Source of the DNA: an uncultured Lachnospiraceae bacterium
Lineage (GTDB): Bacteria > Bacillota > Clostridia > Lachnospirales > Lachnospiraceae
Assembly: GCA_946537585.1 (NCBI GenBank)
Contig: CAMNFX010000062.1
Span: forward strand, 1-7,586
Direction: 5' to 3'
DNA: 7,586 nt
Positions within the stretch are counted from its first letter, which is position 1. Every line of letters starts with the position of its first letter. Positions 1-6,434 of the stretch are shown here, one piece after another. Position numbers and translations under genes: made by a program. Below the pieces are notes generated by a model, which was not told the DNA's origin, made no database searches, and worked only from the letters and a program-made list of their open reading frames with translations.

Positions 1-1374
1 CAGGATCATCATAAGAGCCTGCCCGCCCGATGCCATAACGATGATTCCCGTACGGCTCAGGAGGACCTGCAGCCCGTATACCGCGATCCCCATCACGGCA
101 GCTGCCGTAAACTCAGGCAGCGAATCCCGCCACTGGGCACCCGGCCCGTAGCCTAAGATCGAGCGGTTCGGCCATCCGTTTATAAAAGTGCAGACATAGT
201 CCCAGACAGCCTTCATCAGGATCATGCCGGTCACCCCGAAGCGGACACTTCCGAGGAGGACCGCTACGCCTGCCGCCTTCTTGATGATCTCCAGCTTCAG
301 ATAGATATCGCTGCGCCCGTTCGCATTGATAGCCTGCAGGTTGGCAACATGCATATGCCAGACGCTGAAGGAAAGCGCACAGAGCCGAAGGAGCGGCACA
401 GCAGGAAGCCAGACCTCTCCGAGGAGCATCCTTATCATCGCTTCCGCGACGGCTGCGATGCCGAACATGGCGGGGAACATTACGAAGCCCGCCATCTTGA
501 TCGTACGGCGCAGCATCAGCCTCCCTCTGGACTCGTTGTCCTGCGTCCTGGAAAAAGCCGGAAGCATGACCGCCTGCAGTGTCTGTGCCATCGAGTTTAC
601 GATGACCTGCGGAAACTGATTCGCGCGGTTATAGTATCCGACCATGGTCGCGTTATAGAGCCGCGAAATAAACGGGGTGTAGAGATTGGAATAGATCGTA
701 TCGATCAGCCCGGAAGCCAGTACCTTCCATCCATAGGAAAAGAGACTGCTGATGCTCTTTACGGAGATCATCCTCTGAGGGCGCCAGCCGAGCTTCCAGA
801 GAAGGAAGACCATCAGGCAGATATTTTTGATCAGCTGCTGCAGCACCAGCGCCCAGGTCCCCATGCCGTGGAACGCCGCGAGGATGCCGATGGCTCCCGA
901 AAACAGGTCCGCAATGATCGTGCCGATACACTGCAGACGGAAATTCATCTGCCTGGCTATGATCGCGATCTCTACGGAAACGACCGATCCGGAAAAAAGG
1001 ATCAGAGAAAGCACCCGCAGCATCGGGGTGATCTCCGGATCACCGAAGAAACGGGCGATGAAGGGCGAGGCCGAAAAGATCAGAAGATAGAGGACTGTCG
1101 AGATCAGAAGCCCCACCCAGAAGACAGAGCTTAAGTCCTCATCCCCGATCTCCTTTTTCTGGATCAGCGCGGTCTGGAAGCCGTTCTGTATGATCACCTG
1201 CGCGATGGCGATAAAGATCAGCATAATCGCCATCGTACCGTATTTTTCCGGTCCTAACAGTCTTGCCAGAATAACGGAAATAAAGAAGGTGATCAGCTGA
1301 TCGCCTCCGCTCTCCATGGCTTTCCAGAAAAAGCCCGCTATAACGCTTGTTTTGATCTGTGATTGTTCCGACAT
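1..1374 (-). CDS. Oligosaccharide flippase, WzxC/TuaB-like (MOP superfamily), 3' end outside window
   Basis: A membrane flippase of the polysaccharide transporter family, expected to move lipid-linked saccharide units across the cytoplasmic membrane for capsule, teichuronic acid or exopolysaccharide assembly. Reading from the ATG at 1374 gives 458 codons with no stop down to base 1; family members are usually about 480 residues, so roughly the last 20-30 are missing. The N terminus has the family signature: AGFFWKAMESGG (13-24), a hydrophobic helix ending in ILARLLGPEKYG (35-46), then NGFQTALIQKK (64-74) and SSVFWVGLL (82-90). Further hydrophobic segments lie near 49-63, 86-105, 121-140, 152-169, 174-193, 295-312, 366-376 and 422-440. 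YYNRANQFPQ (247-256) is also typical. No other in-frame ATG lies upstream. The ribosome site is weak: GGAG lies 16 nt before the ATG, and TGGAG could pair with CTCCA overlapping the start codon. The family assignment is firm; the exact substrate cannot be told. Confidence 0.9.
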   Translation of the reverse strand, partial: MSEQSQIKTSVIAGFFWKAMESGGDQLITFFISVILARLLGPEKYGTMAIMLIFIAIAQVIIQNGFQTALIQKKEIGDEDLSSVFWVGLLISTVLYLLIFSASPFIARFFGDPEITPMLRVLSLILFSGSVVSVEIAIIARQMNFRLQCIGTIIADLFSGAIGILAAFHGMGTWALVLQQLIKNICLMVFLLWKLGWRPQRMISVKSISSLFSYGWKVLASGLIDTIYSNLYTPFISRLYNATMVGYYNRANQFPQVIVNSMAQTLQAVMLPAFSRTQDNESRGRLMLRRTIKMAGFVMFPAMFGIAAVAEAMIRMLLGEVWLPAVPLLRLCALSFSVWHMHVANLQAINANGRSDIYLKLEIIKKAAGVAVLLGSVRFGVTGMILMKAVWDYVCTFINGWPNRSILGYGPGAQWRDSLPEFTAAAVMGIAVYGLQVLLSRTGIIVMASGGQALMMIL

Positions 1375-1402
1375 GGAGTCTGAGCTCTTTCTCCAAGACC
1401 CG

Positions 1403-1437
1403 AAAATCCCTCCGAAAGGATTCCCCTTCGGAGGGAT
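1403..1437 (-). terminator. Rho-independent terminator after the L,D-transpeptidase gene
   Basis: A perfect 11-bp inverted repeat (ATCCCTCCGAA at 1406-1416 and its complement at 1427-1437) encloses a 10-nt loop. On the minus strand the stem is followed by TTT then C, a short but usable T tract. It begins 13 nt after the transpeptidase stop codon and ends 31 nt before the flippase start. The plus-strand side is also T-rich (ATTTT), but no plus-strand gene leads into it. Confidence 0.8.
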
Positions 1438-1450
1438 ATTTTGATGTGTT

Positions 1451-3151
1451 TTAGTTCGGTGCGGAAATGTCGACTGCGATCAGATCGGCGGATCCCGAAG
1501 CAGCTTCCTCAGCTGCTGCAGCTCCCGCTTCCTGGGAAGCAGCTGCTTCCGTACCGCGGGAGGATACGATCACCGGATCGGTCGGGTCGTAATTCTGATC
1601 GTTCGGAATGCCCTTTTCGATCGCCGGACGGTCAAACGGTCCCATCACCCACTCATCATCATAGATCGTCACCTGCGTGCCTGCGCCGCAGTTGTTGTAG
1701 ATCCATGCAGCATCGCCGGACAGCAGACGGATACATCCGTCGGACTGGTTCTTTCCGAGCTGGTTGTAGGTGGATGCGGTCAGATGGTAGGAATCCGGCG
1801 CTCCCTGGTAAATGATGGAATGGATACAGAAACCGCCTGCCTTATAGCGCAGAAGGAACTGTACATAGATGTCATCATGCATGAACTTCCATCTGTGCGG
1901 CTCGTAGGTCTTGAAGGTACCGGTCGGCGTAGCGCTTCCGATCGTGACCAGGAATACCTTGAACGGAATGATGTATCCGTTGTCTCCGTCCTTGGCATAT
2001 ACGGTCATACACTTCATGTCCTTGTTGACCTTGATGATATAGTCGCCCGGAAGCCCCATGATAGGCTCAAGATCCGTGACGACACGGCCGCTGTTGTCAA
2101 AATAGTACTTATAACCGTCAATATACTGCCAGCCGGTCACGATATGGCTGTCCTGGAAATAGTACTTGTTATTGTCGGTATCATAAGCCCAGCCGGTAAA
2201 GGGCTGACCGTTCCAGGTGGAATAGTACATCTGGCCGTCGCTGCCGCGCTGAACGCCCTCATAGGAGCCGGTCGTAAGAAGATGGCGGGAGGTTCCCTGG
2301 TTGAATGCCATGCCGTGTCTCCACATGGTCATCTGGAAGCCCTTGATATAACGGTCGGAGCCGATCGCGCCGGCAGCCTGACCGTCGTGAGCCCAGTCAA
2401 GAACGGTACCGTCATCAAGCACAGCTCTGTAGTAAAGATCATACAGGTTGCGGGTATGTCCCTTGATACGCATCTGGACCGCACGGACCTTTGCGCCGTC
2501 CCCGGTGCTGGGAGTGTACATCTCGTTCATAGCCCACTTGGACCAGCCGTGCTCATTGGTGAACACACGGTAGAAGCAGTCGCCGATGCCGTACTCAAGA
2601 CGTGCCCAGAGGCCGGTGAAGCCCTCCTCCGGAGACTGGAAAATATCCATATTGGAGGTGAAGCCGTCCGTGCGGATCCCGGAGGGAAGCACCATGACTG
2701 CATTGACGAACGGCGCATAGCCGATGATCGGATCGACCTGTACGGTTCCGTCTCCGGTCACAGGCTGAGCTGACTGGGTCTGTCCGCCGTCGCTGACCGG
2801 TACCAGATCTGCCGGTACGGACTGGGAATTATCCTGCGGAAGTACCGCCTCGGTGCCGGCTGAGCCTCCCGGGCCTTCCACGGTAACCGCATCCGTTGCT
2901 TCAGCTGCTGCCACAGTCTCCTGAGGTACATAGCTGCCTCCGCCGACGACAACGGTTCCCTCGGAAACGCCTTCCGGAAGCACCGTAACCGCCGGTGCGC
3001 CGCCCGGGCCTCCGGGACCTGCTGCCTGCTGGACAGCTGCGGTCTCCCCTTCAGAACCCGGAGCGTAAATAACATCCGCATATGCCGCAGAGCCCATGAC
3101 CATGGACATGATCAGCGCTGCTGCAGTCACTTTTTTGAAAGATCTGAACAT
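1451..3151 (-). CDS. Secreted L,D-transpeptidase (YkuD) with ChW-like and cell-wall-binding repeats
   Basis: A 566-residue exported enzyme expected to make 3-3 cross-links in peptidoglycan or attach proteins to it, outside the membrane. Residues 1-25 are a signal peptide (FRSFKK, hydrophobic core, cleavage after AYA). Residues 26-145 are a Pro/Gly/Ala/Val-rich linker. Two ChW-like units follow (about 190-230, with GWSKWAMNE; and 238-277, with YYRAVLDDGTVLDWAHDGQ and AGAIGS). Two choline-binding-type repeats lie at 320-360 (GWAYDTDNNKYYF, GWQYIDGYKYYFDNSG). The YkuD domain spans about 370-497: H444 in FCIHS and C473 in SDGCIRL are the expected catalytic His and Cys. The usual motif has His where D471 stands. 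The C-terminal tail (about 534-557) is Ala/Glu-rich. The start at 3151 is preferred over an in-frame ATG at 3295 because it has AGGAG seven bases upstream and begins the signal peptide. The gene is flanked by a structured leader and a terminator, so it may be monocistronic. Confidence 0.92.
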   Translation of the reverse strand: MFRSFKKVTAAALIMSMVMGSAAYADVIYAPGSEGETAAVQQAAGPGGPGGAPAVTVLPEGVSEGTVVVGGGSYVPQETVAAAEATDAVTVEGPGGSAGTEAVLPQDNSQSVPADLVPVSDGGQTQSAQPVTGDGTVQVDPIIGYAPFVNAVMVLPSGIRTDGFTSNMDIFQSPEEGFTGLWARLEYGIGDCFYRVFTNEHGWSKWAMNEMYTPSTGDGAKVRAVQMRIKGHTRNLYDLYYRAVLDDGTVLDWAHDGQAAGAIGSDRYIKGFQMTMWRHGMAFNQGTSRHLLTTGSYEGVQRGSDGQMYYSTWNGQPFTGWAYDTDNNKYYFQDSHIVTGWQYIDGYKYYFDNSGRVVTDLEPIMGLPGDYIIKVNKDMKCMTVYAKDGDNGYIIPFKVFLVTIGSATPTGTFKTYEPHRWKFMHDDIYVQFLLRYKAGGFCIHSIIYQGAPDSYHLTASTYNQLGKNQSDGCIRLLSGDAAWIYNNCGAGTQVTIYDDEWVMGPFDRPAIEKGIPNDQNYDPTDPVIVSSRGTEAAASQEAGAAAAEEAASGSADLIAVDISAPN

Positions 3152-3158
3152 AATTGTA

Positions 3159-3163
3159 CTCCT
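3159..3163 (-). promoter_or_regulatory. Ribosome binding site of the L,D-transpeptidase gene
   Basis: AGGAG with a 7-nt spacer (TACAATT) before the ATG at 3151. This decides the start: the reading frame is open for 48 more codons up to an ATG at 3295, but that start has no comparable site and would bury the signal peptide. Confidence 0.85.
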
Positions 3164-3196
3164 GTGCGTTAAACGCTTGTCTTCATTATTATCTCC

Positions 3197-3242
3197 CGGA
3201 CCCGCCGCCGCCTGAAAAAGGCGTCGCAAAAAAAGCGGTCCG
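3197..3242 (-). other. Two-tier hairpin in the leader of the L,D-transpeptidase gene
   Basis: Within the 182-nt intergenic stretch 3152-3333, CGGACC (3197-3202) pairs perfectly with GGTCCG (3237-3242). Inside it, CGCCT (3209-3213) pairs with AGGCG (3219-3223) around a 5-nt loop. In the minus-strand transcript the outer helix is followed by GGGAGATAATAATG rather than a T tract, so it is not a standard terminator. It would lie in the 5' leader, ending about 45 nt before the start codon. A stabilising or regulatory leader structure is inferred. No convincing promoter is visible in this stretch: TATGCT (3266-3261) resembles a -10 box, but the nearest TTGATA (3295-3290) is 23 nt away, too far for a usual sigma-A promoter. 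Confidence 0.4.
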
Positions 3243-3333
3243 ATACCATTGACTAAGTTTAGCATACTTGATTTTGGTGCGCCACAGTTTATCAAAAACG
3301 TAAGTAAGTTTTAAGGAACTCTGCTCAGCTCCC

Positions 3334-4395
3334 TCAGCGCTGCTTTCGTAAGCCGTGATATGCCTTCTGCAAAAGCTTATATGCCCCCGGCATCAGTGCC
3401 TTGAATCCAAGGAGCCTTGCCTCCGCCTTCGGAAGCTCCGCAAGATATTTCCTGTTTGCCGGATCACGAACTACACCGGTCTTCTCTTCCTTCAGGTCGA
3501 TATGGAAGCGCTGCCTTTTAAGGGCATCCTCCACAGCCTCATGCCAGCGGCCTTTTGTATCGGCATCAAAAGCGTTATACAGCTGATCCATCGCCATATA
3601 ATGCCGCTCCCAGCGGGCGGTGAGCTTTTCCAGCTCCTCCCGGTCCATCATCTCGCCCCAGGAGCCTTCCCGTCCCATCCGGTACATGCTCATGACCTCA
3701 TCCATGTAATAGACGCTGCCGTGCATGAGCATCCACAGCTGCAGCGGAATATCCCCCACCGGACAGTCAAAGTACCACTGCGGAAGCTGCTTCGCATATT
3801 CGGTCCGGAACATCAGTGACGCTGTCGGAAGGTTGGTCTTCTTGGAGATCACCTCCTCCGGCGCAAGCTCCCGGCTTTCGCAAAACGGCCGGATCATGGT
3901 CTGGGTCCTGAAAGCTCCGTCCTCGGAGACAATGCCCGCCGCATGGGCCAGAAGGGCACAGTCCGGATGCGATCTCATGTAATCCGCCTGCTTCTGCAGC
4001 TTATAAGGATCACACCAGTAGTCGTCCCCCTCGCACATGGCGATCAGGCTGCCCTGTGCTCTTGGAAAATTAAAGACGCCGCTGATGTTGGAGATCCCTT
4101 TGGAATACTGGTTCTCCTCCTCATACATCGGCCGGATGATATCGGGATGCCTTTCGGCATACTCCCGTATGATATCGACCGTATCGTCCGTAGAGGCATC
4201 ATCGTGGATCAGGATCTCGTACCGGAAATCTGTTTTCTGTTCGAGAAAGCTGTCCAGAGCTTTCCGAAGGAATCTTCCGTGATTAAAACTAATACAAGAC
4301 ACAGAAACCAGGACGCGATCATCACTTTGGTCTCGAGCGCCTTCATTTCGGTATTCACTGTCCGTTCTTTTTTCTTCATGCAACATCATTCCCAT
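3334..4395 (-). CDS. Family 2 glycosyltransferase (GT-A fold)
   Basis: A cytoplasmic or membrane-associated glycosyltransferase, predicted to transfer a sugar from a nucleotide sugar to a surface glycan precursor. It has 353 residues and the GT2 landmarks: the first beta strand [13 protein letters not shown] (28-40), [11 protein letters not shown] (62-72) with the nucleotide-binding acidic pair, and [10 protein letters not shown] (121-130) carrying the DXD-like metal site. A polar, partly helical C-terminal third (from about 250) probably recognises the acceptor. There is no signal peptide or obvious membrane helix. Three in-frame ATGs compete (4395, 4389, 4386). All lie inside the 3' end of prfA, giving an overlap of 11-20 nt and suggesting translational coupling. 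The one at 4386 has GGATGG five bases upstream and may be the true start. The donor and acceptor cannot be told from sequence. The neighbouring transpeptidase and flippase favour an envelope role. Confidence 0.88.
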   Translation of the reverse strand: MGMMLHEEKRTDSEYRNEGARDQSDDRVLVSVSCISFNHGRFLRKALDSFLEQKTDFRYEILIHDDASTDDTVDIIREYAERHPDIIRPMYEEENQYSKGISNISGVFNFPRAQGSLIAMCEGDDYWCDPYKLQKQADYMRSHPDCALLAHAAGIVSEDGAFRTQTMIRPFCESRELAPEEVISKKTNLPTASLMFRTEYAKQLPQWYFDCPVGDIPLQLWMLMHGSVYYMDEVMSMYRMGREGSWGEMMDREELEKLTARWERHYMAMDQLYNAFDADTKGRWHEAVEDALKRQRFHIDLKEEKTGVVRDPANRKYLAELPKAEARLLGFKALMPGAYKLLQKAYHGLRKQR

Positions 4396-5464
4396 CCATT
4401 TTTGCCAGCTTCGCAGCCTGATCCGCCGTGATCAGCGCGTTGATGAGCTCATCCAGATCGCCGTTGATGATCTGGTCGATCTTATACAGCGTCAGCTTGA
4501 TCCTGTGGTCCGTCACCCTGCTCTGCGGAAAGTTATAGGTACGGATCTTTTCGGAGCGGTCTCCGGTGCCGATCTGGGAACGGCGCAGATCCGCCTCCTC
4601 ATTCTGCTTGCGCTCGAGCTCCATTTCATAGAGGCGGGAACGCAGGATCCGCATAGCCTTTTCCTTGTTCTGCAGCTGGGATTTCTCCTCCTGCATATGG
4701 ATCACGATCCCGGAGGGATAATGTGTCAGCCGCACCGCCGAATCCGTGGTGTTGACACACTGGCCGCCGTTTCCGGAAGCCCGGAAAACATCCCAGTGGA
4801 TATCATTCGGATCGATCACCACATCCACTTCCTCCGCCTCCGGCATCACTGCCACCGTGGCAGTCGAGGTATGGATCCTTCCTCCGGACTCGGTTTCGGG
4901 GACCCTTTGCACTCGGTGGACTCCGGACTCGTATTTCAGCTTTGAATACGCGCCCTGCCCGTCCACAACAAAGGTGATCTCCTTGAAACCGCCGATGCCG
5001 TTTTCATTGCAGGAAGCCAGCTCCGTGCGCCATCCCTGACGCGCCGCATAATTTGAATACATCCTGTAAAGATCCGCAGCAAACAGCGCCGACTCATCCC
5101 CTCCGACGCCGGCACGGATCTCCATGATAATGTTCTTACTGTCATTCGGGTCCTTCGGAAGCAGCAGGATCTGGAGCTCCCGTTCGGTCTCTTCGATCAC
5201 CCTCCGGGCATCCGAAAGCTCGTTTTTAAGCATCTCACGCATATCGGGATCGCTTTCATGCTCCAGCATCTCGAGCGCGTCCTTCTGATCCGACGCAGCC
5301 TTTTCATGCTGATGAAAGACCCGCACGATCGGTTCAAGCTCAGCCTGCTCCCGCATCAGCTTCTGAAAGCGCCCTGTATCTGAAGCCACATCCGGCTCCC
5401 CAAGCGTGTTCATCAGTTCTTCATAATGAAGCACGATATCATTCAATCTGTCAATTCCAAGCAC
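4376..5464 (-). CDS. prfA: Peptide chain release factor 1
   Basis: RF1 reads UAA and UAG stop codons in the ribosomal A site and triggers peptide release. The 362 residues match the family length (E. coli RF1 is 360). The helical N-terminal domain runs to about 105. [19 protein letters not shown] (118-136) is the conserved start of the core. The stop-codon recognition tripeptide is P-E-T at 189-191 within [16 protein letters not shown], which marks RF1 rather than RF2. The catalytic GGQ is at 233-235 in [19 protein letters not shown]235 is the PrmC methylation target. Residue 236 is Cys where many RF1 proteins have His; I recall this form from Lachnospiraceae. [13 protein letters not shown] (259-271) follows. 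The start is GTG with AAGGA seven bases upstream. The gene's own stop is TGA, which RF1 does not read. It follows prmC after 55 nt and overlaps the glycosyltransferase. Confidence 0.97.
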   Translation of the reverse strand: MLGIDRLNDIVLHYEELMNTLGEPDVASDTGRFQKLMREQAELEPIVRVFHQHEKAASDQKDALEMLEHESDPDMREMLKNELSDARRVIEETERELQILLLPKDPNDSKNIIMEIRAGVGGDESALFAADLYRMYSNYAARQGWRTELASCNENGIGGFKEITFVVDGQGAYSKLKYESGVHRVQRVPETESGGRIHTSTATVAVMPEAEEVDVVIDPNDIHWDVFRASGNGGQCVNTTDSAVRLTHYPSGIVIHMQEEKSQLQNKEKAMRILRSRLYEMELERKQNEEADLRRSQIGTGDRSEKIRTYNFPQSRVTDHRIKLTLYKIDQIINGDLDELINALITADQAAKLAKMDGNDVA

Positions 5465-5471
5465 AACCGTT

Positions 5472-5476
5472 TCCTT
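5472..5476 (-). promoter_or_regulatory. Ribosome binding site of prfA (supports GTG start)
   Basis: AAGGA within the purine-rich AGGAAAGGAAAC, seven bases before the GTG at 5464. The protein beginning [17 protein letters not shown] fits the usual RF1 N terminus, so GTG is the likely start. Confidence 0.75.
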
Positions 5477-5519
5477 TCCTGACCAGGATCAACGTTACTA
5501 ATCACGGAGCGGCAGCGCC

Positions 5520-6434
5520 TTATCCGGGGAAGGTCCCGTACACGACCCTGTCGAGTCCCGCAAGATCCTTTACTGTTCCCGTATCGGAAAATCCCTCGTT
5601 TTTAAGGAGCTCCAGGACCGCCTCTGCCTGCGTGCAGCCGATCTCAAAATAGATCCTGCCGCCCGGGTAAAGATGCTTTGGAGCTTCCCGGCTGATCCGC
5701 CGGTAAAAATCCAGCCCGTCATTGCCTCCGTCAAGCGCCATCCTCGGATCGTGGTCTCTCACCTCCGGATCCAGGTCCCCGATCTCGCCGCCCGGAATAT
5801 ACGGAGGGTTGCTCACGATCACGTCAAAGCGTTCTGTCTCTTTGCCGCTTTTATCAGCATCAAAGGCTTCAAACAGATCGCTTAGCACCATCCGGACATC
5901 CGCTTTCAGGATCGAAGCGTTCCGCATCGCCACATGCAGCGCGTCCCTGTCGAGCTCGGAAGCCGTAACCTCACTGTATGCCCCGTGATGCTTTAATGAG
6001 ATGGCAATGCATCCGGAGCCTGTACAAAGATCAAGAATGCGGATGCTTTTATCCCTTTCCCGGTCCAGCACCGTCTCAACAAGCGTCTCTGTATCCGGAC
6101 GCGGAACCAGCACATGGGCATTCACCTTGAAATCAAGTCCCATGAAGCCCGTATGTCCTGTGATCTGCTGAAGCGGGACCCTGCGGCATCTCTGATTCAC
6201 ACCCGTGCGAAAGCTTAAGAGCGCGCCGCAGTCACCCGGGCAGGCTGTGATGCCGGCAGGCTCGCTGCCGCCTGTCGCTCCGGGGCACAAGGTCCGGTCC
6301 AGCTCAAGGAGAAGCTCGGCAAAGGTTTTTCCGTAAGCCTCCTCCAGCAGCACACGCGCATCGTAGGCCGCGTTCGGCACACCGGCCTTATTCAGCTTTT
6401 CCTCCGCGTCTTTAAGGACCTCCCTGAGCTTCAT
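5520..6434 (-). CDS. prmC: Release factor glutamine N5-methyltransferase
   Basis: PrmC methylates the GGQ glutamine of release factors 1 and 2 using S-adenosylmethionine, which raises their peptide-release activity. The 304-residue product has a helical N-terminal domain (1-90), then ITGHTGFMGLDFKVN (91-105) and LVPRPDTETLVE (109-120). The SAM-binding loop is LDLCTGSGCIAISLK (134-148) with acidic E160. The catalytic NPPY (209-212) sits in VSNPPYIPGGE. FEIGCTQA (263-270) and the C-terminal DRVVYG (295-300) are also family features. The segment 50-83 is odd: it is longer than usual, Gly/Pro-rich and holds four Cys (50, 65, 69, 83). The start codon overlaps the DUF1385 stop as ATGA, so the two are translationally coupled. 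The substrate gene prfA follows 55 nt downstream, the common arrangement in Gram-positive bacteria. Confidence 0.96.
   Translation of the reverse strand: MKLREVLKDAEEKLNKAGVPNAAYDARVLLEEAYGKTFAELLLELDRTLCPGATGGSEPAGITACPGDCGALLSFRTGVNQRCRRVPLQQITGHTGFMGLDFKVNAHVLVPRPDTETLVETVLDRERDKSIRILDLCTGSGCIAISLKHHGAYSEVTASELDRDALHVAMRNASILKADVRMVLSDLFEAFDADKSGKETERFDVIVSNPPYIPGGEIGDLDPEVRDHDPRMALDGGNDGLDFYRRISREAPKHLYPGGRIYFEIGCTQAEAVLELLKNEGFSDTGTVKDLAGLDRVVYGTFPG

Noticed and set aside
349..1134. Plus-strand open frame of 261 codons
   Set aside because: It is antisense to the flippase gene. Its composition is rich in Arg, His, Asp and Glu with no domain, typical of a reverse-frame shadow.
1139..1396. 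Minus-strand 85-codon open frame
   Set aside because: It is the out-of-frame counterpart of the flippase N terminus. The frame from 1374 gives a continuous 458-residue membrane protein.
1501..1560. Repetitive GCAGCTGC-like stretch as a repeat element
   Set aside because: It is the Ala/Glu codon run of the transpeptidase C-terminal tail; low complexity explains it.
1784..2773. Long plus-strand open frame of 329 codons
   Set aside because: It lies fully antisense to the L,D-transpeptidase, whose domains are clear. The translation matches no family I know and looks like a GC-driven shadow.
3152..3295. Upstream ATG at 3295 extending the L,D-transpeptidase by 48 residues
   Set aside because: It has no good ribosome site, the extension would place the signal peptide internally, and AGGAG sits at ideal distance before the ATG at 3151.
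3261..3295. Promoter for the transpeptidase from TTGATA and TATGCT
   Set aside because: The boxes are separated by 23 nt, well beyond the usual 16-18, so the match is not supported.
3300..3335. Possible terminator just after the glycosyltransferase stop codon
   Set aside because: Only a weak AGGGA/TCCTT pairing with a wobble and a 12-nt loop could be drawn, without a T tract, so it is not called.
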